Below are positions 38,001 through 53,000 of a stretch of DNA of 64,000 nt, piece after piece. Position numbers and translations under genes: made by a program. The notes below the pieces were generated by a model that searched no databases, had not been told where the DNA came from, and saw only the letters and a list, made by a program, of their open reading frames with translations. Origin of the DNA: Owenia fusiformis (lineage: Eukaryota > Annelida > Polychaeta > Sabellida > Oweniidae); contig CAIIXF020000008.1 in the NCBI GenBank assembly GCA_903813345.2, forward strand, positions 39,062,867 to 39,126,866, written 5' to 3'. How positions within the stretch are numbered: position 1 is the first letter of the stretch; each line of letters opens with the position of its first letter.

Positions 38001-41000
38001 AGGGGGGGGGGGGGGGGTTCAGTTTTCAAAAATTTCAAGGGGGTTCACATTTGACAATTTTGGCCCAAATATGGCTAGAATCACTTGAGAAGTGCTCAAA
38101 ATGGTGAAAACTGCATGATTTTGAAAGGCTACGGGCCTGTGTCCCATTCCATAAAAATCATATCCCTATGTTTCAGTTGGCAAGTTATGGGAATAATACT
38201 ATCGCATTGAGGGATAAGCCTCATATCTAACACTTCTCATTACATAACTATCATATCCCTATGTTTCAGTTGGCAAGTTATGAGGAGAATAGTACTATTG
38301 TCTTGAGGGAGCATACTGTATTTGTGGAGGAGTTATTGGCTTATGGGAACCAGATGGCAGCTGCTAAGCTACATAATCACCCCAGTGTGTGAGTCACATT
38401 TTTGAAAGCACTTGAAAGGATAGATATGCCCAATTTTTATCCCATCGAACGAAGTTCGGAGGGTAGAGGGAACACCTCTGTCCGTCCGTCTGTCCGTCTG
38501 GGCAATAACTCAAATACCATTGGCCCGATTTTGTTAACATTTTGTACACATATACCTTATGGGGGTAGAAGTTCTGCTCGAAAGCCAATTTCCAAAATGG
38601 CCACTCATTTAAAAATGGCGGCCATTTTAGTGCCGATTTTACTGTAATTTAGGTACAATATGTAAAACTGTAATAGCAATATGTTTTAACGGTAAAATAA
38701 TTATAGAGGACATTTATGAAGCTAGAAATGTAGATGTCAAAGAAGTTGGCCTTTACTCGCTATTTTACGATTTTTGTTGTAACTGGAAAAGTAGTGGAGC
38801 GATTTTGTTCATATTTGGTATGTCAATTCTAGAGCACTGTCTAACCCAGTAACGCTACTTTGTAATGAGACAGTACCATTGAATGATTCCTTCTTTTGTT
38901 CTTTATTCTAGAGCACTGTCTAATCCAGTTACACCACTTTGTAATGAGACAGTACCATTGAACGACTCCTTCTTTTGTTCTTTATTCTAGAGCACTGTCT
39001 AATCCAGTAACGCCACTTTGTAATGAGACAGTACCATTGAACGATTCCTTCTTTTGTTCTTTATTCTAGAGCACTGTCTAATCCAGTAACGCCACTTTGT
39101 AATGAGACAGTACCATTGAACGATTCCTTCTTTTGTTCTTTATTCTAGAGCACTGTCTAATCCAGTAACGCCACTTTGTAATGAGACAGTACCATTGAAC
39201 GATTCCTTCTTTTGTTCTTTATTCTAGAGCACTGTCTAATCCAGTAACGCCACTTTGTAATGAGAGACAGTACCATTGAACGATTCCTTCTTTTGTTCTT
39301 TATTCTAGAGCACTGTCTAACCCAGTAACGCCACTTTGTAATGAGAGACAGTACCATTGAACGATTCCTTCTTTTGTTCTTTATTCTAGAGCACTGTCTA
39401 ATCCAGTAACGCCACTTTGTAATGAGAGACAGTACCATTGAACGATTCCTTCTTTTGTTCTTTATTCTAGAGCACTGTCTAACCCAGTAACGCCACTTTG
39501 TAATGAGACAGTACCATTGAATGATTCCTTCATTCAACTTTGTCCATTTAAAAGCATCCACTTCAACTCAGAATTTGAGCAGCGTTATTCCAGATTCCAG
39601 GTAAGTCTCATAGAATATTTAATATATGCAAAATTCATTGGGTACGGGGTGAATGGAAAACTGCTACCTTTCTAGTAAGGCAGGCAATGTGGAATAATAT
39701 TAATTGCGACTTATTTTGGACATGGTATGTTCTTCAATATAAGCAGTTGTTGAGAGTCTTTATGTTTTACACATATAATATAACACATATGTTTATGGTA
39801 ACAAAGATATCATTGATTTGTCAGATATTTTGATTTGTAGTTTTAATATTTATCTCAAACTGTTCATGTCTTTTGGCTCTTCTCAGTTTTGGTTATGCCA
39901 TCTCAACACGAGGCTGTTAAAACAACTGAACACTGTATGGATGTTATTTCAAAACAATATGTACTTCATAATGATCATATAACAATGAATTTTTTTCTTA
40001 TATTTGACAAGTAGATCTATGATTAGATAAAGCTTTATGATTCTAGCACTAAAGATCATTTTCGACTAAATATGGCACAATCTATTGTAATAGAGATACT
40101 ATCTATCCTCCAGAAAAAAACACAAATACATAACACTTGGACTTAACCCTACAACTGCATGCATTACATGTAGACTAATGTTTATCTAAATTATTATATA
40201 GATTCTCCATCAACCCTCCAAGAACATGGTCATATGCCAGACTTCACAATGAAGCCTCTTTGTTACTGTACCAAGCACAAATACATAACACAAGGACAAC
40301 CCTACAACTGCATTACATGTAGACTAATGTTTATCTAAATTATTATATAGATTCTCCATCAACCCTCCAAGAACATGGTCATATGCCAGACTTCACAATG
40401 AAGCCTCTTTGTTACTATACCAAGCACAAATACATAACACAAGGACAACCCTACAACTGCATTACATGTAGACTAATGTTTATCTGAATTATTATAGAGA
40501 TTCTCCATCAACCCTTCAAGAACATGGTCATATGCCAGACTTCACAATGAAGCCTCTTTGTTACTGTACCAAGCACAAATACATAACACAAGGACAACCC
40601 TACAACTGCATTACATGTAGACTAATGTTTATCTGAATTATTATAGAGATTCTCCATCAACCCTCCAAGAACATGGTCATATGCCAGACTTCACAATGAA
40701 GCCTCTTTGTTACTATACCAAGCACAAATACATAACACAAGGACAACCCTACAACTGCATTACATGTAGACTAATGTTTATCTGAATTATTATAGAGATT
40801 CTCCATCAACCCTCCAAGAACATGGTCGTATGCCAGACTTCACAATGAAGCATCTTTGTTACTATACCAAGCACAAATACATAACACAAGGACAACCCTA
40901 CAACTGCATTACATGTAGACTAATATTTATCTGAATTATTATAGAGATTCTCCATCAACCCTCCAAGAACATGGTCGTATGCCAGACTTCACAATGAAGC

Positions 41001-44000
41001 ATCTTTGTTACTGTACCAAGCACAAATACATAACACAAGGACAACCCTACAACTGCATTACATGTAGACTAATGTTTATCTGAATTATTATAGAGATTCT
41101 CCATCAACCCTCCAAGAACATGGTCATATGCCAGACTTCACAATGAAGCCTCTTTGTTACTACTGTATACCAAGCACAAATACATAACACAAGGACAACC
41201 CTACAACTGCATTACATGTAGACTAATGTTTATCTGAATTATTATAGAGATTCTCCATCAACCCTCCAAGAACATGGTCGTATGCCAGACTTCACAATGA
41301 AGCCTCTTTGTTACTATACCAAGCACAAATACATAACACAAGGACAACCCTACAACTACATGCATTACATGTAGACTAATGTTTATCTAAATTATTATAG
41401 AGATTCTCCATCAACCCTCCAAGAACATGGTCATATGCCAGACTTCACAATGAAGCCTCTTTGTTACTATACCAAGCACAAATACATAACACAAGGACAA
41501 CCCTACAACTGCATTACATGTAGACTAATGTTTATCTAAATTATTATAGAGATTCTCCATCAACCCTCCAAGAACATGGTCATATGCCAGACTTCACAAT
41601 GAAGCCTCTTTGTTACTGTACCAAGCACAAATACATAACACAAGGACAACCCTACAACTGCATTACATGTAGACTAATGTTTATCTGAATTATTATAGAG
41701 ATTCTCCATCAACCCTCCAAGAACATGGTCATATGCCAGACTTCACAATGAAGCCTCTTTGTTACTATACCAAGCACAAATACATAACACAAGGACAACC
41801 CTACAACTGCATTACATGTAGACTAATGTTTATCTGAATTATTATAGAGATTCTCCATCAACCCTCCAAGAACATGGTCGTATGCCAGACTTCACAATGA
41901 AGCCTCTTTGTTACTACTGTATACCAAGCACAAATACATAACACAAGGACAACCCTACAACTACATGCATTACATGTAGACTAATGTTTATCTGAATTAT
42001 TATAGAGATTCTCCATCAACCCTCCAAGAACATGGTCATATGCCAGACTTCACAATGAAGCCTCTTTGTTACTATACCAAGCACAAATACATAACACAAG
42101 GACAACCCTACAACTGCATTACATGTAGACTAATATTTATCTAAATTATTATAGAGATTCTCCATCAACCCTCCAAGAACATGGTCATATGCCAGACTTC
42201 ACAATGAAGCCTCTTTGTTACTACTGTATACCAAGCACAAATACATAACACAAGGACAACCCTACAACTGCATTACATGTAGACTAATGTTTATATAAAT
42301 TATTATAGAGATTCTCCATCAACCCTCCAAGAACATGGTCATATGCCAGACTTCACAATGAAGCCTCTTTGTTACTGTACCAAGCACAAATACATGACAC
42401 AAGGACAACCCTACAACTGCATTACATGTAGACTAATATTTATCTAAATTATTATAGAGATTCTCCATCAACCCTCCAAGAACATGGTCGTATGCCAGAC
42501 TTCACAATGAAGCCTCTTTGTTACTATACCAAGCACAAATACATAACACAAGGACAACCCTACAACTGCATTACATGTAGACTAATATTTATCTAAATTA
42601 TTATAGAGATTCTCCATCAACCCTCCAAGAACATGGTCATATGCCAGACTTCACAATGAAGCCTCTTTGTTACTATACCAAGCACAAATACATAACACAA
42701 GGACAACCCTACAACTGCATTACATGTAGACTAATATTTATCTAAATTATTATAGAGATTCTCCATCAACCCTCCAAGAACATGGTCGTATGCCAGACTT
42801 CACAATGAAGCCTCTTTGTTACTACTGTATACCAAGCACAAATACATAACACAAGGACAACCCTACAACTGCATTACATGTAGACTAATGTTTATCTGAA
42901 TTATTATAGAGATTCTCCATCAACCCTCCAAGAACATGGTCGTATGCCAGACTTCACAATGAAGCCTCTTTGTTACTGTACCAAGCACAAATACATAACA
43001 CAATGACAACCCTACAACTGCATTACATGTAGACTAATATTTATCTGAATTATTATAGAGATTCTCCATCAACCCTCCAAGAACATGGTCGTATGCCAGA
43101 CTTCACAATGAAGCCTCTTTGTTACTATACCAAGCACAAATACATAACACAAGGACAACCCTACAACTGCATTACATGTAGACTAATGTTTATCTGAATT
43201 ATTATAGAGATTCTCCATCAACCCTCCAAGAACATGGTCATATGCCAGACTTCACAATGAAGCCTCTTTGTTACTATACCAAGCACAAATACATAACACA
43301 AGGACAACCCTACAACTGCATTACATGTAGACTGATGTTTATCTGAATTATTATAGAGATTCTCCATCAACCCTCCAAGAACATGGTCGTATGCCAGACT
43401 TCACAATGAAGCCTCTTTGTTACTACTGTATACCAAGCACAAATACATAACACAAGGACAACCCTACAACTACATGCATTACATGTAGACTAATGTTTAT
43501 CTGAATTATTATAGAGATTCTCCATCAACCCTCCAAGAACATGGTCATATGCCAGACTTCACAATGAAGCCTCTTTGTTACTATACCAAGCACAAATACA
43601 TAACACAAGGACAACCCTACAACTGCATTACATGTAGACTAATGTTTATCTGAATTATTATAGAGATTCTCCATCAACCCTCCAAGAACATGGTCATATG
43701 CCAGACTTCACAATGAAGCCTCTTTGTTACTGTACCAAGCACAAATACATAACACAAGGACAACCCTACAACTGCATTACATGTAGACTAATATTTATCT
43801 GAATTATTATAGAGATTCTCCATCAACCCTCCAAGAACATGGTCGTATGCCAGACTTCACAATGAAGCCTCTTTGTTACTGTACCAAGCACAAATACATA
43901 ACACAAGGACAACCCTACAACTGCATGCATTACATGTAGACTAATGTTTATCTGAATTATTATAGAGATTCTCCATCAACCCTCCAAGAACATGGTCATA

Positions 44001-47000
44001 TGCCAGACTTCACAATGAAGCCTCTTTGTTACTACTGTATACCAAGCACAAATACATAACACAAGGACAACCCTACAACTGCATTACATGTAGACTAATG
44101 TTTATCTGAATTATTACAGAGATTCTCCATCAACCCTCCAAGAACATGGTCGTATGCCAGACTTCACAATGAAGCCTCTTTGTTACTGTACCAAGCACAA
44201 ATACATAACACAAGGACAACCCTACAACTGCATGCATTACATGTAGACTAATGTTTATCTAAATTATTATAGAGATTCTCCATCAACCCTCCAAGAACAT
44301 GGTCGTATGCCAGACTTCACAATGAAGCCTCTTTGTTACTGTACCAAGCACAAATACATAACACAAGGACAACCCTACAACTGCATTACATGTAGACTAA
44401 TGTTTATCTGAATTATTATAGAGATTCTCCATCAACCCTCCAAGAACATGGTCGTATGCCAGACTTCACAATGAAGCCTCTTTGTTACTGTACCAAGCAC
44501 AAATACATAACACAAGGACAACCCTACAACTGCATGCATTACATGTAGACTAATGTTTATCTGAATTATTATAGAGATTCTCCATCAACCCTCCAAGAAC
44601 ATGGTCATATGCCAGACTTCACAATGAAGCCTCTTTGTTACTGTACCAAGCACAAATACATAACACAAGGACAACCCTACAACTGCATGCATTACATGTA
44701 GACTAATGTTTATCTGAATTATTATAGAGATTCTCCATCAACCCTCCAAGAACATGGTCATATGCCAGACTTCACAATGAAGCCTCTTTGTTACTGTACC
44801 AAGCACAAATACATAACACAAGGACAACCCTACAACTGCATTACATGTAGACTAATGTTTATCTGAATTATTATAGAGATTCTCCATCAACCCTCCAAGA
44901 ACATGGTCATATGCCAGACTTCACAATGAAGCCTCTTTGTTACTATACCAAGCACAAATACATAACACAAGGACAACCCTACAACTGCATTACATGTAGA
45001 CTAATGTTTATCTGAATTATTATAGAGATTCTCCATCAACCCTCCAAGAACATGGTCGTATGCCAGACCTCACAATGAAGCCTCTTTGTTACTGTACCAA
45101 GCACAAATACATAACACAAGGACAACCCTACAACTGCATGCATTACATGTAGACTAATGTTTATCTGAATTATTATAGAGATTCTCCATCAACCCTCCAA
45201 GAACATGGTCATATGCCAGACTTCACAATGAAGCCTCTTTGTTACTGTACCAAGCACAAATACATAACACAAGGACAACCCTACAACTGCATGCATTACA
45301 TGTAGACTAATGTTTATCTGAATTATTATAGAGATTCTCCATCAACCCTCCAAGAACATGGTCATATGCCAGACTTCACAATGAAGCCTCTTTGTTACTG
45401 TACCAAGCACAAATACATAACACAAGGACAACCCTACAACTGCATTACATGTAGACTAATGTTTATCTGAATTATTATAGAGATTCTCCATCAACCCTCC
45501 AAGAACATGGTCATATGCCAGACTTCACAATGAAGCCTCTTTGTTACTATACCAAGCACAAATACATAACACAAGGACAACCCTACAACTGCATTACATG
45601 TAGACTAATGTTTATCTGAATTATTATAGAGATTCTCCATCAACCCTCCAAGAACATGGTCGTATGCCAGACTTCACAATGAAGCCTCTTTGTTACTACT
45701 GTATACCAAGCACAAATACATAACACAAGGACAACCCTACAACTACATGCATTACATGTAGACTAATGTTTATCTGAATTATTATAGAGATTCTCCATCA
45801 ACCCTCCAAGAACATGGTCATATGCCAGACTTCACAATGAAGCCTCTTTGTTACTATACCAAGCACAAATACATAACACAAGGACAACCCTACAACTGCA
45901 TTACATGTAGACTAATGTTTATCTGAATTATTATAGAGATTCTCCATCAACCCTCCAAGAACATGGTCATATGCCAGACTTCACAATGAAGCCTCTTTGT
46001 TACTGTACCAAGCACAAATACATAACACAAGGACAACCCTACAACTGCATTACATGTAGACTAATATTTATCTGAATTATTATAGAGATTCTCCATCAAC
46101 CCTCCAAGAACATGGTCGTATGCCAGACTTCACAATGAAGCCTCTTTGTTACTGTACCAAGCACAAATACATAACACAAGGACAACCCTACAACTGCATG
46201 CATTACATGTAGACTAATGTTTATCTGAATTATTATAGAGATTCTCCATCAACCCTCCAAGAACATGGTCATATGCCAGACTTCACAATGAAGCCTCTTT
46301 GTTACTACTGTATACCAAGCACAAATACATAACACAAGGACAACCCTACAACTGCATTACATGTAGACTAATGTTTATCTGAATTATTACAGAGATTCTC
46401 CATCAACCCTCCAAGAACATGGTCATATGCCAGACTTCACAATGAAGCCTCTTTGTTACTGTACCAAGCACAAATACATAACACAAGGACAACCCTACAA
46501 CTGCATTACATGTAGACTAATATTTATCTAAATTATTATAGAGATTCTCCATCAACCCTCCAAGAACATGGTCGTATGCCAGACTTCACAATGAAGCATC
46601 TTTGTTACTGTACCAAGCACAAATACATAACACAAGGACAACCCTACAACTGCATTACATGTAGACTAATGTTTATCTGAATTATTATAGAGATTCTCCA
46701 TCAACCCTCCAAGAACATGGTCGTATGCCAGACTTCACAATGAAGCCTCTTTGTTACTGTACCAAGCACAAATACATAACACAAGGACAATCCTACAACT
46801 GCATGCATTACATGTAGACTAATGTTTATCTGAATTATTATAGAGATTCTCCATCAACCCTCCAAGAACATGGTCATATGCCAGACTTCACAATGAAGCC
46901 TCTTTGTTACTGTACCAAGCACAAATACATAACACAAGGACAACCCTACAACTGCATTACATGTAGACTAATGTTTATCTGAATTATTATAGAGATTCTC

Positions 47001-50000
47001 CATCAACCCTCCAAGAACATGGTCATATGCCAGACTTCACAATGAAGCCTCTTTGTTACTATACCAAGCACAAATACATAACACAAGGACAACCCTACAA
47101 CTGCATGCATTACATGTAGACTAATGTTTATCTGAATTATTATAGAGATTCTCCATCAACCCTCCAAGAACATGGTCATATGCCAGACTTCACAATGAAG
47201 CCTCTTTGTTACTGTACCAAGCACAAATACATAACACAAGGACAACCCTACAACTGCATTACATGTAGACTAATGTTTATCTAAATTATTATAGAGATTC
47301 TCCATCAACCCTCCAAGAACATGGTCGTATGCCAGACTTCACAATGAAGCCTCTTTGTTACTGTACCAAGCACAAATACATAACACAAGGACAACCCTAC
47401 AACTGCATTACATGTAGACTAATGTTTATCTGAATTATTACAGAGATTCTCCATCAACCCTCCAAGAACATGGTCGTATGCCAGACTTCACAATGAAGCC
47501 TCTTTGTTACTGTACCAAGCACAAATACAGAAAATATTGGAAAAGAACAAACTGGATGTGAAACCATACCAAAGTGAATACACAAATGCTATAGAGGAAA
47601 TGAAACTAGCTACAGTTGAGGAAATGGTAAGTTCAAAGAGCAGAACTTCCTTAAGAAAAAGGGGGGAGGGGGGTTATTCTTGTATCTGTCATATATGTTC
47701 TTGTATTTGTTTTTATGATTCCTTTATTGAAAAAACATAATATGCAACATTGACCTAAGGGCCTATGAGACATTATTAACCCTGTAAGTATTTTGTTTAC
47801 AAGCACTTGTACTGCATACATACATTTCTAAATAAGAAAAAATGGCCTGTAAAAATAAAATCACATCTAATGTGATTCAAAAGGATTTCACTCTCTTCTA
47901 GCTGAGATAAGGTAATGGTAAATTTTCTATCATGCCACTCTATTGCCCCCCGCCCCACCCCTTATTCCCCATTCTGTTCAAAAACTAGGTTTTAGAAATA
48001 ATCTTGAATGTTGATAGAGTGCAAGAAGGATGAATATAAAAGTTAAACAGGACTTCAAGTAAAATGGCAAAAAAGTATTAAAAAAAATCACTTTTTATAT
48101 ATTTCCAGCAATTTCTTCAATACCAGTTTAGGAGATTGATTTCCATGAGTTACATTTTCCTGGATCTGTCGTACTCAGAGAAAATTCTTGGAGAGCCTGA
48201 AAATTCATACGAGCCACTGCCAGAGGCAATTCATCTTGACTATAGAGAGAAATATAGCTTTTCTATCTCTATGAATTTATATCCTGAAGGTGGGTCAAAT
48301 ACAGGGTTGTGTGTATCTTATGGATAGTTTTGAATATTAGGCATATCCTATATATCTACTTAATCTTTCCAAGTCCCATTTTCCAATATGTGTGATCAAT
48401 CAACTAAGTAAAACTATTTCTGTTGAAATAATTTACCAGACCTTATACTGGATGCCAATGAGGCCTTCAAAAAGTGTTGGAATATGCAGGACAAGGTTTT
48501 TGATATGTGAGTCAAGAGGAGATAACAAAATTAGAACAGAAATTAAGAGGTGATTGAATAAGAGGTGTTCAGTAAGACATGTTTTACTGTATATACTACA
48601 ATTTATATATATCCAATTTATATATCAAATTATTCTATTTTAGTGAGTGATTCTGGTAATTTTGATGCTGTCAGGCTGAACTTTGAAGTGTCTCACCCTA
48701 GCTACCTCAGTATTAACACAACACGAGATGAGTTTACGTATAACAAGTCTGTTCGATACCAGGTAAATGCTGATGTAGCCAGCAACCTTTCCAATTTTTT
48801 ATATAAAATAACATTTTTAAGTTTTTCATTTTAAACCAGAGTAATAATGTTATTGTTTGAAATGTTTGTAGTATATTCACAACATCTATCTATTTCACAT
48901 ATATTCTGTGTTTTTCACCCTGACCTCCAGGGGCTGTGTATGGGGGTTTGGAAAACAGGAATTTTTCGATAATTTTTTTCACAGCTTTATTTTACTCAAA
49001 TGAAAGGCAATTTAGAGTAGATTGCAAATATTGTATTCTTTTTCTGATTCTGCCCTCGTAAAATGGCTGCCTAATGTTGCATTTCTTAAAAATGTTCTGA
49101 AATCTTCAAAGTATGGCTTGTATTATCCTCAAATTGAAGGAATTTTAGAGATCACAATTATGGTATTGTGTTTTTCTGAGTTATGCCTCAGAAAGTTCAA
49201 AATGGCTGCCTAGTGCAGGAATTCTCTATTACTTGAAGATCTCGTCAATGTTTAGAAGTGAAGTAAGAATGTGGAATTTTTTATTCAATTTATTTTTTCT
49301 CAATTCCTAATGTTTGCCAATTGTCATGATTCCAGGTGACTCTTGGGGAAAAGGGAGAATACAATGTTGCCAGTTCTCCAGGCAAGCTGCCCTACCCAAC
49401 AACTATGATGATTAGAGTTGAGAACTCTGACCTACAGTGTATAGATGCAAGCAATGGACCTTTACAGTTAAAGGTAAGCTACCCTACCCAACAACTACGA
49501 TGATTATTATCCCATCAAACGAAATTCAGAGGGATATAGGGAACACCTTCGTCCATCCGTACGTATGTCTGTCCGGGCAATAACTCAAATACTGTTTGCC
49601 CGATTTTGTTCATATTTTGTACACATATACCCAATGCGGGTAGAAGTTCTGCCCCAAAACCGATTTTCTAAATGGCCGCTCATTTAAGATGGCGGCTATG
49701 TTAGTGCTGATTTTACTGTAATTTAGGTACTGCATATAAAACTGTAATAGCAATACATGTATGTTTTAAATGTAAAAAAGTTATATTGGACATTGATTAG
49801 CTAGAAATGTAAATATAGAAGAAATACATGGCAGCCATCTTGAAAAATGGCTGCCTTTGCACGTTATTTTACGATTTTTGCTGTAAGTCAAAAAGTAGGA
49901 GAGTGATTTTGTTCATATTTTATATGGCACACTGTCTAATGACATTTTGAAAAATGGCCACCAATTTTTACATTTTTTAGTATAACTTGAAAAGTAGTGG

Positions 50001-53000
50001 AGCAATTTTGTTCATATTTGATATGTGAATACTTTAAGCATGGCACATTGTCTAAAAAAACTTTGGGGAGTAGTCGGCCATTTTGAAAAATGGCCACCAT
50101 TTTTATGTGTGTTATTTTACATTTTTTATAATTATTCCAAAAGTAATAGAGCGATTTTGTTCATATTTGATATGTGAATACTTGTAAGGATTGCATACTG
50201 TCTTACGACATTTTAGGTAGTAGGCGGCCATTTTAAAAAATGGCCAGCATTTACATGTATGTGTGTGCGATTTTTAAAAAATTTTACATGTGGCTACTTA
50301 AAAGCATATTACTTCTTCTGATGACAACTTGGCAAGTGAGCAACCATTTTGAAAATGGTGGCCTTTCTTATGGGTGTTATTTTATGATATTTGTAATATA
50401 TCCTTAATTTTTTCATTCATATTCTAGGATGTGTTTACTATGCAAGTTATATTGGGTTGTCCCCCAGGTAGGAGACTTGTGTTTGACATGCAAGCAACAT
50501 TGGATCGCCTGAAGACCACAACAGACAGAAACTATGACTGTTCTACACCTGACCTTGAGTTACCGTGTCTCTACTATAGTTCCAGTAAGTATTCTGAATG
50601 AAACTAAACATACGTAAGGATTTATTGCACATCAGTCACAAGATATCCAAGCTATACTAATAACTTTTTTAAGTGTGCGCCAAAGTTTAAAACTGCGCAG
50701 GCGCAGCGCTCTCGCTAACCTATATAAAGAGATTACAGGGTACAGGCTTCAGAGTAGCCTGGTTTATATAATATTGAAGGGCATGCTAATTGTACACACG
50801 GGTACATGCATGAAGCCAGGGAGGTGAACAATCTTCGTCCCGTGTTGATTTCCCGTAACCAGGCAAGTTTCACCATTGAAATTGAAAATTACTATTAGAT
50901 ATACTTTGTAGATATTGTTTATGAAGCTATTAAGTGTATGCATCAGTCAAATGGCTCATTTTGAACATATAAAAGGTATTTGTGTTTTGTTTCCCAGGGA
51001 ACTGTATTCCCATGTAGTACACACATAAATAGTATACATTATGTTAGTACTTGAATAGCCTGGTTTATATAATATTGAAGGGCATGCTAATTGTACACAC
51101 GGGTACATGCATGAAGGCCTAATATTGATATAGCTTGCATACCTAAATAAAAAATAAACTCTTCTAATCCCCTTATGTAAACACGGCGGTATACGTAGCC
51201 CGATTTATCGGGGACTTTAAGGAGGTCAGCGGGTCAGAATTGAGAAAGCATAATCATGACCAGCTGTATATCTTAAGTCCAGGACTCATTTCCAATTTTA
51301 CTTAAATATATTTCAAAGTCTGGACTGATCTAATAATTCAGCCTTTGGCCGCCCTGTCACTTGGGTGAAAGAGAGATTCACTGGAGAGTACACTTTATAT
51401 AATTATTATAGAGAATAGCTATATAGCTTTGTGTGAATATGTGTTACAGCATTCTGGCCTTTCTTCACTCTGGTGGATGCTGTCACTTGGGTGAAAGATA
51501 GATTCACTGGAGAGTACACTTTATATAATTGTTATAGAGAATAGCTATATAGCTTTGTGTGAATATGTGTTACAGCATTCTGGCCTTTCTTCACTCTGGT
51601 GGATGCTGTCACTTGGGTGAAAGAGAGATTCACTGGAGAGTACACTTTATATAATTGTTATAGAGAATAGCTATATAGCTTTGTGTGAATATGTGTTACA
51701 GCATTCTGGCCTTTCTTCACTCTGGTGGACGCTGTCACTGGAGTGAGAGATTCACTGGAGAGTACACTTTATATAATTATTATAGAGAATAGCTATTTAG
51801 CTTTGTGTGAATATGTGTTACAGCATTCTGGCCTTTCTTCACTCTGGTGGACGCTGTCACTGGTGTGAAAGAAAGATTCACTGGAGAGTACACCTTGAAG
51901 GTTATAGGTGGCAGTCATGAGTCAAAAGATAAAATTGTCCAATTTTCCAAATTCCAGATACTGACCTACAATAACGCAAAATCGTAAGTTGATGCCTTGA
52001 TTTATTGATTAGTACTGCAGATTTAAAGTATCATCATTTCAGAATTTTAAATTGTTTGGATCATTTGATAACTTGATGTAACCTGGTCAATTTCATATAT
52101 TTTTATTATTTCCTATTTTTATGTTGATCAATCCCCATTTATCTAACAGTTTCATTTGAACAGGTCCCTACTTCACACCAGTTTGTCAAGTATTTAATTC
52201 CAATGTTTTCAATTTTTTGTATACTTTCTACGTTAGCTTCTTTTGTTTAAACCAGTTTTTAGCTTTTCATGCTTTGCTAGTTTTCTTACAACGATTGTTC
52301 CTTTATAATGTCATACACACTCACATATGAGTTGGGGTGTTGCCCAGTAAGTCAGGTAGCTAGAGTTGCTTCAGAGTTTCTGAGATGATCATGCAGGCCC
52401 GTAGCCAGGGGGGGTTCGGGGGGTTCCGGCGAACTCCCCCCTGGCCAAAATTTTTTGTATGATTTTTGGCCAAATTTGCCAAAGTGAACCCCCCCCCCTA
52501 GAATTTTTGGGAAAAGTGAACCCCCCCTTGGAAAATTCTGGCTACGGGCCTGTCATGTGTAGCTGATTGTAAAGAAAAGTGTAATGAATATATAAGCACA
52601 AATGCTAAAGGGAAGGGTGACTAAAAACTTTAAAGAAACCTAACAAGAAAAGCAAACTGTAAGTGTAAATCTGTCATAAGAAAAGTAGACCCTATATATC
52701 CCAAAACCATGATCTAACGTGAAAAGAAACAATGTCTAACATCCCCCTACCCCCTCCAATCGAGAACCAATATCACAATCCAGGACCAGAACACAAAGGG
52801 ACATTTCATTCATACTGAAGTCATTACAATACATGTTGAAGAAAAATTGAAAAAACTGATAGCCAATACTCATAACATCAAAAATTCAAAGGGTCAACAT
52901 CCGTTCGCAAAGCCATCATCATAATCCATAAAACACAACAATTCAAAATGGTCATCAGGAGAAAACTACGGCTGGTTTCGATCCCTATTTCTCAACCATT

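Noticed and set aside
39157-39561. 134-residue minus-strand frame
   Set aside because: Antisense shadow of the 79/81-bp exon 13 array.
40160-47443. CRISPR-like or centromeric satellite
   Set aside because: The units are contiguous without unique spacers and contain coding sequence of the adjacent exon; the gene context is animal.
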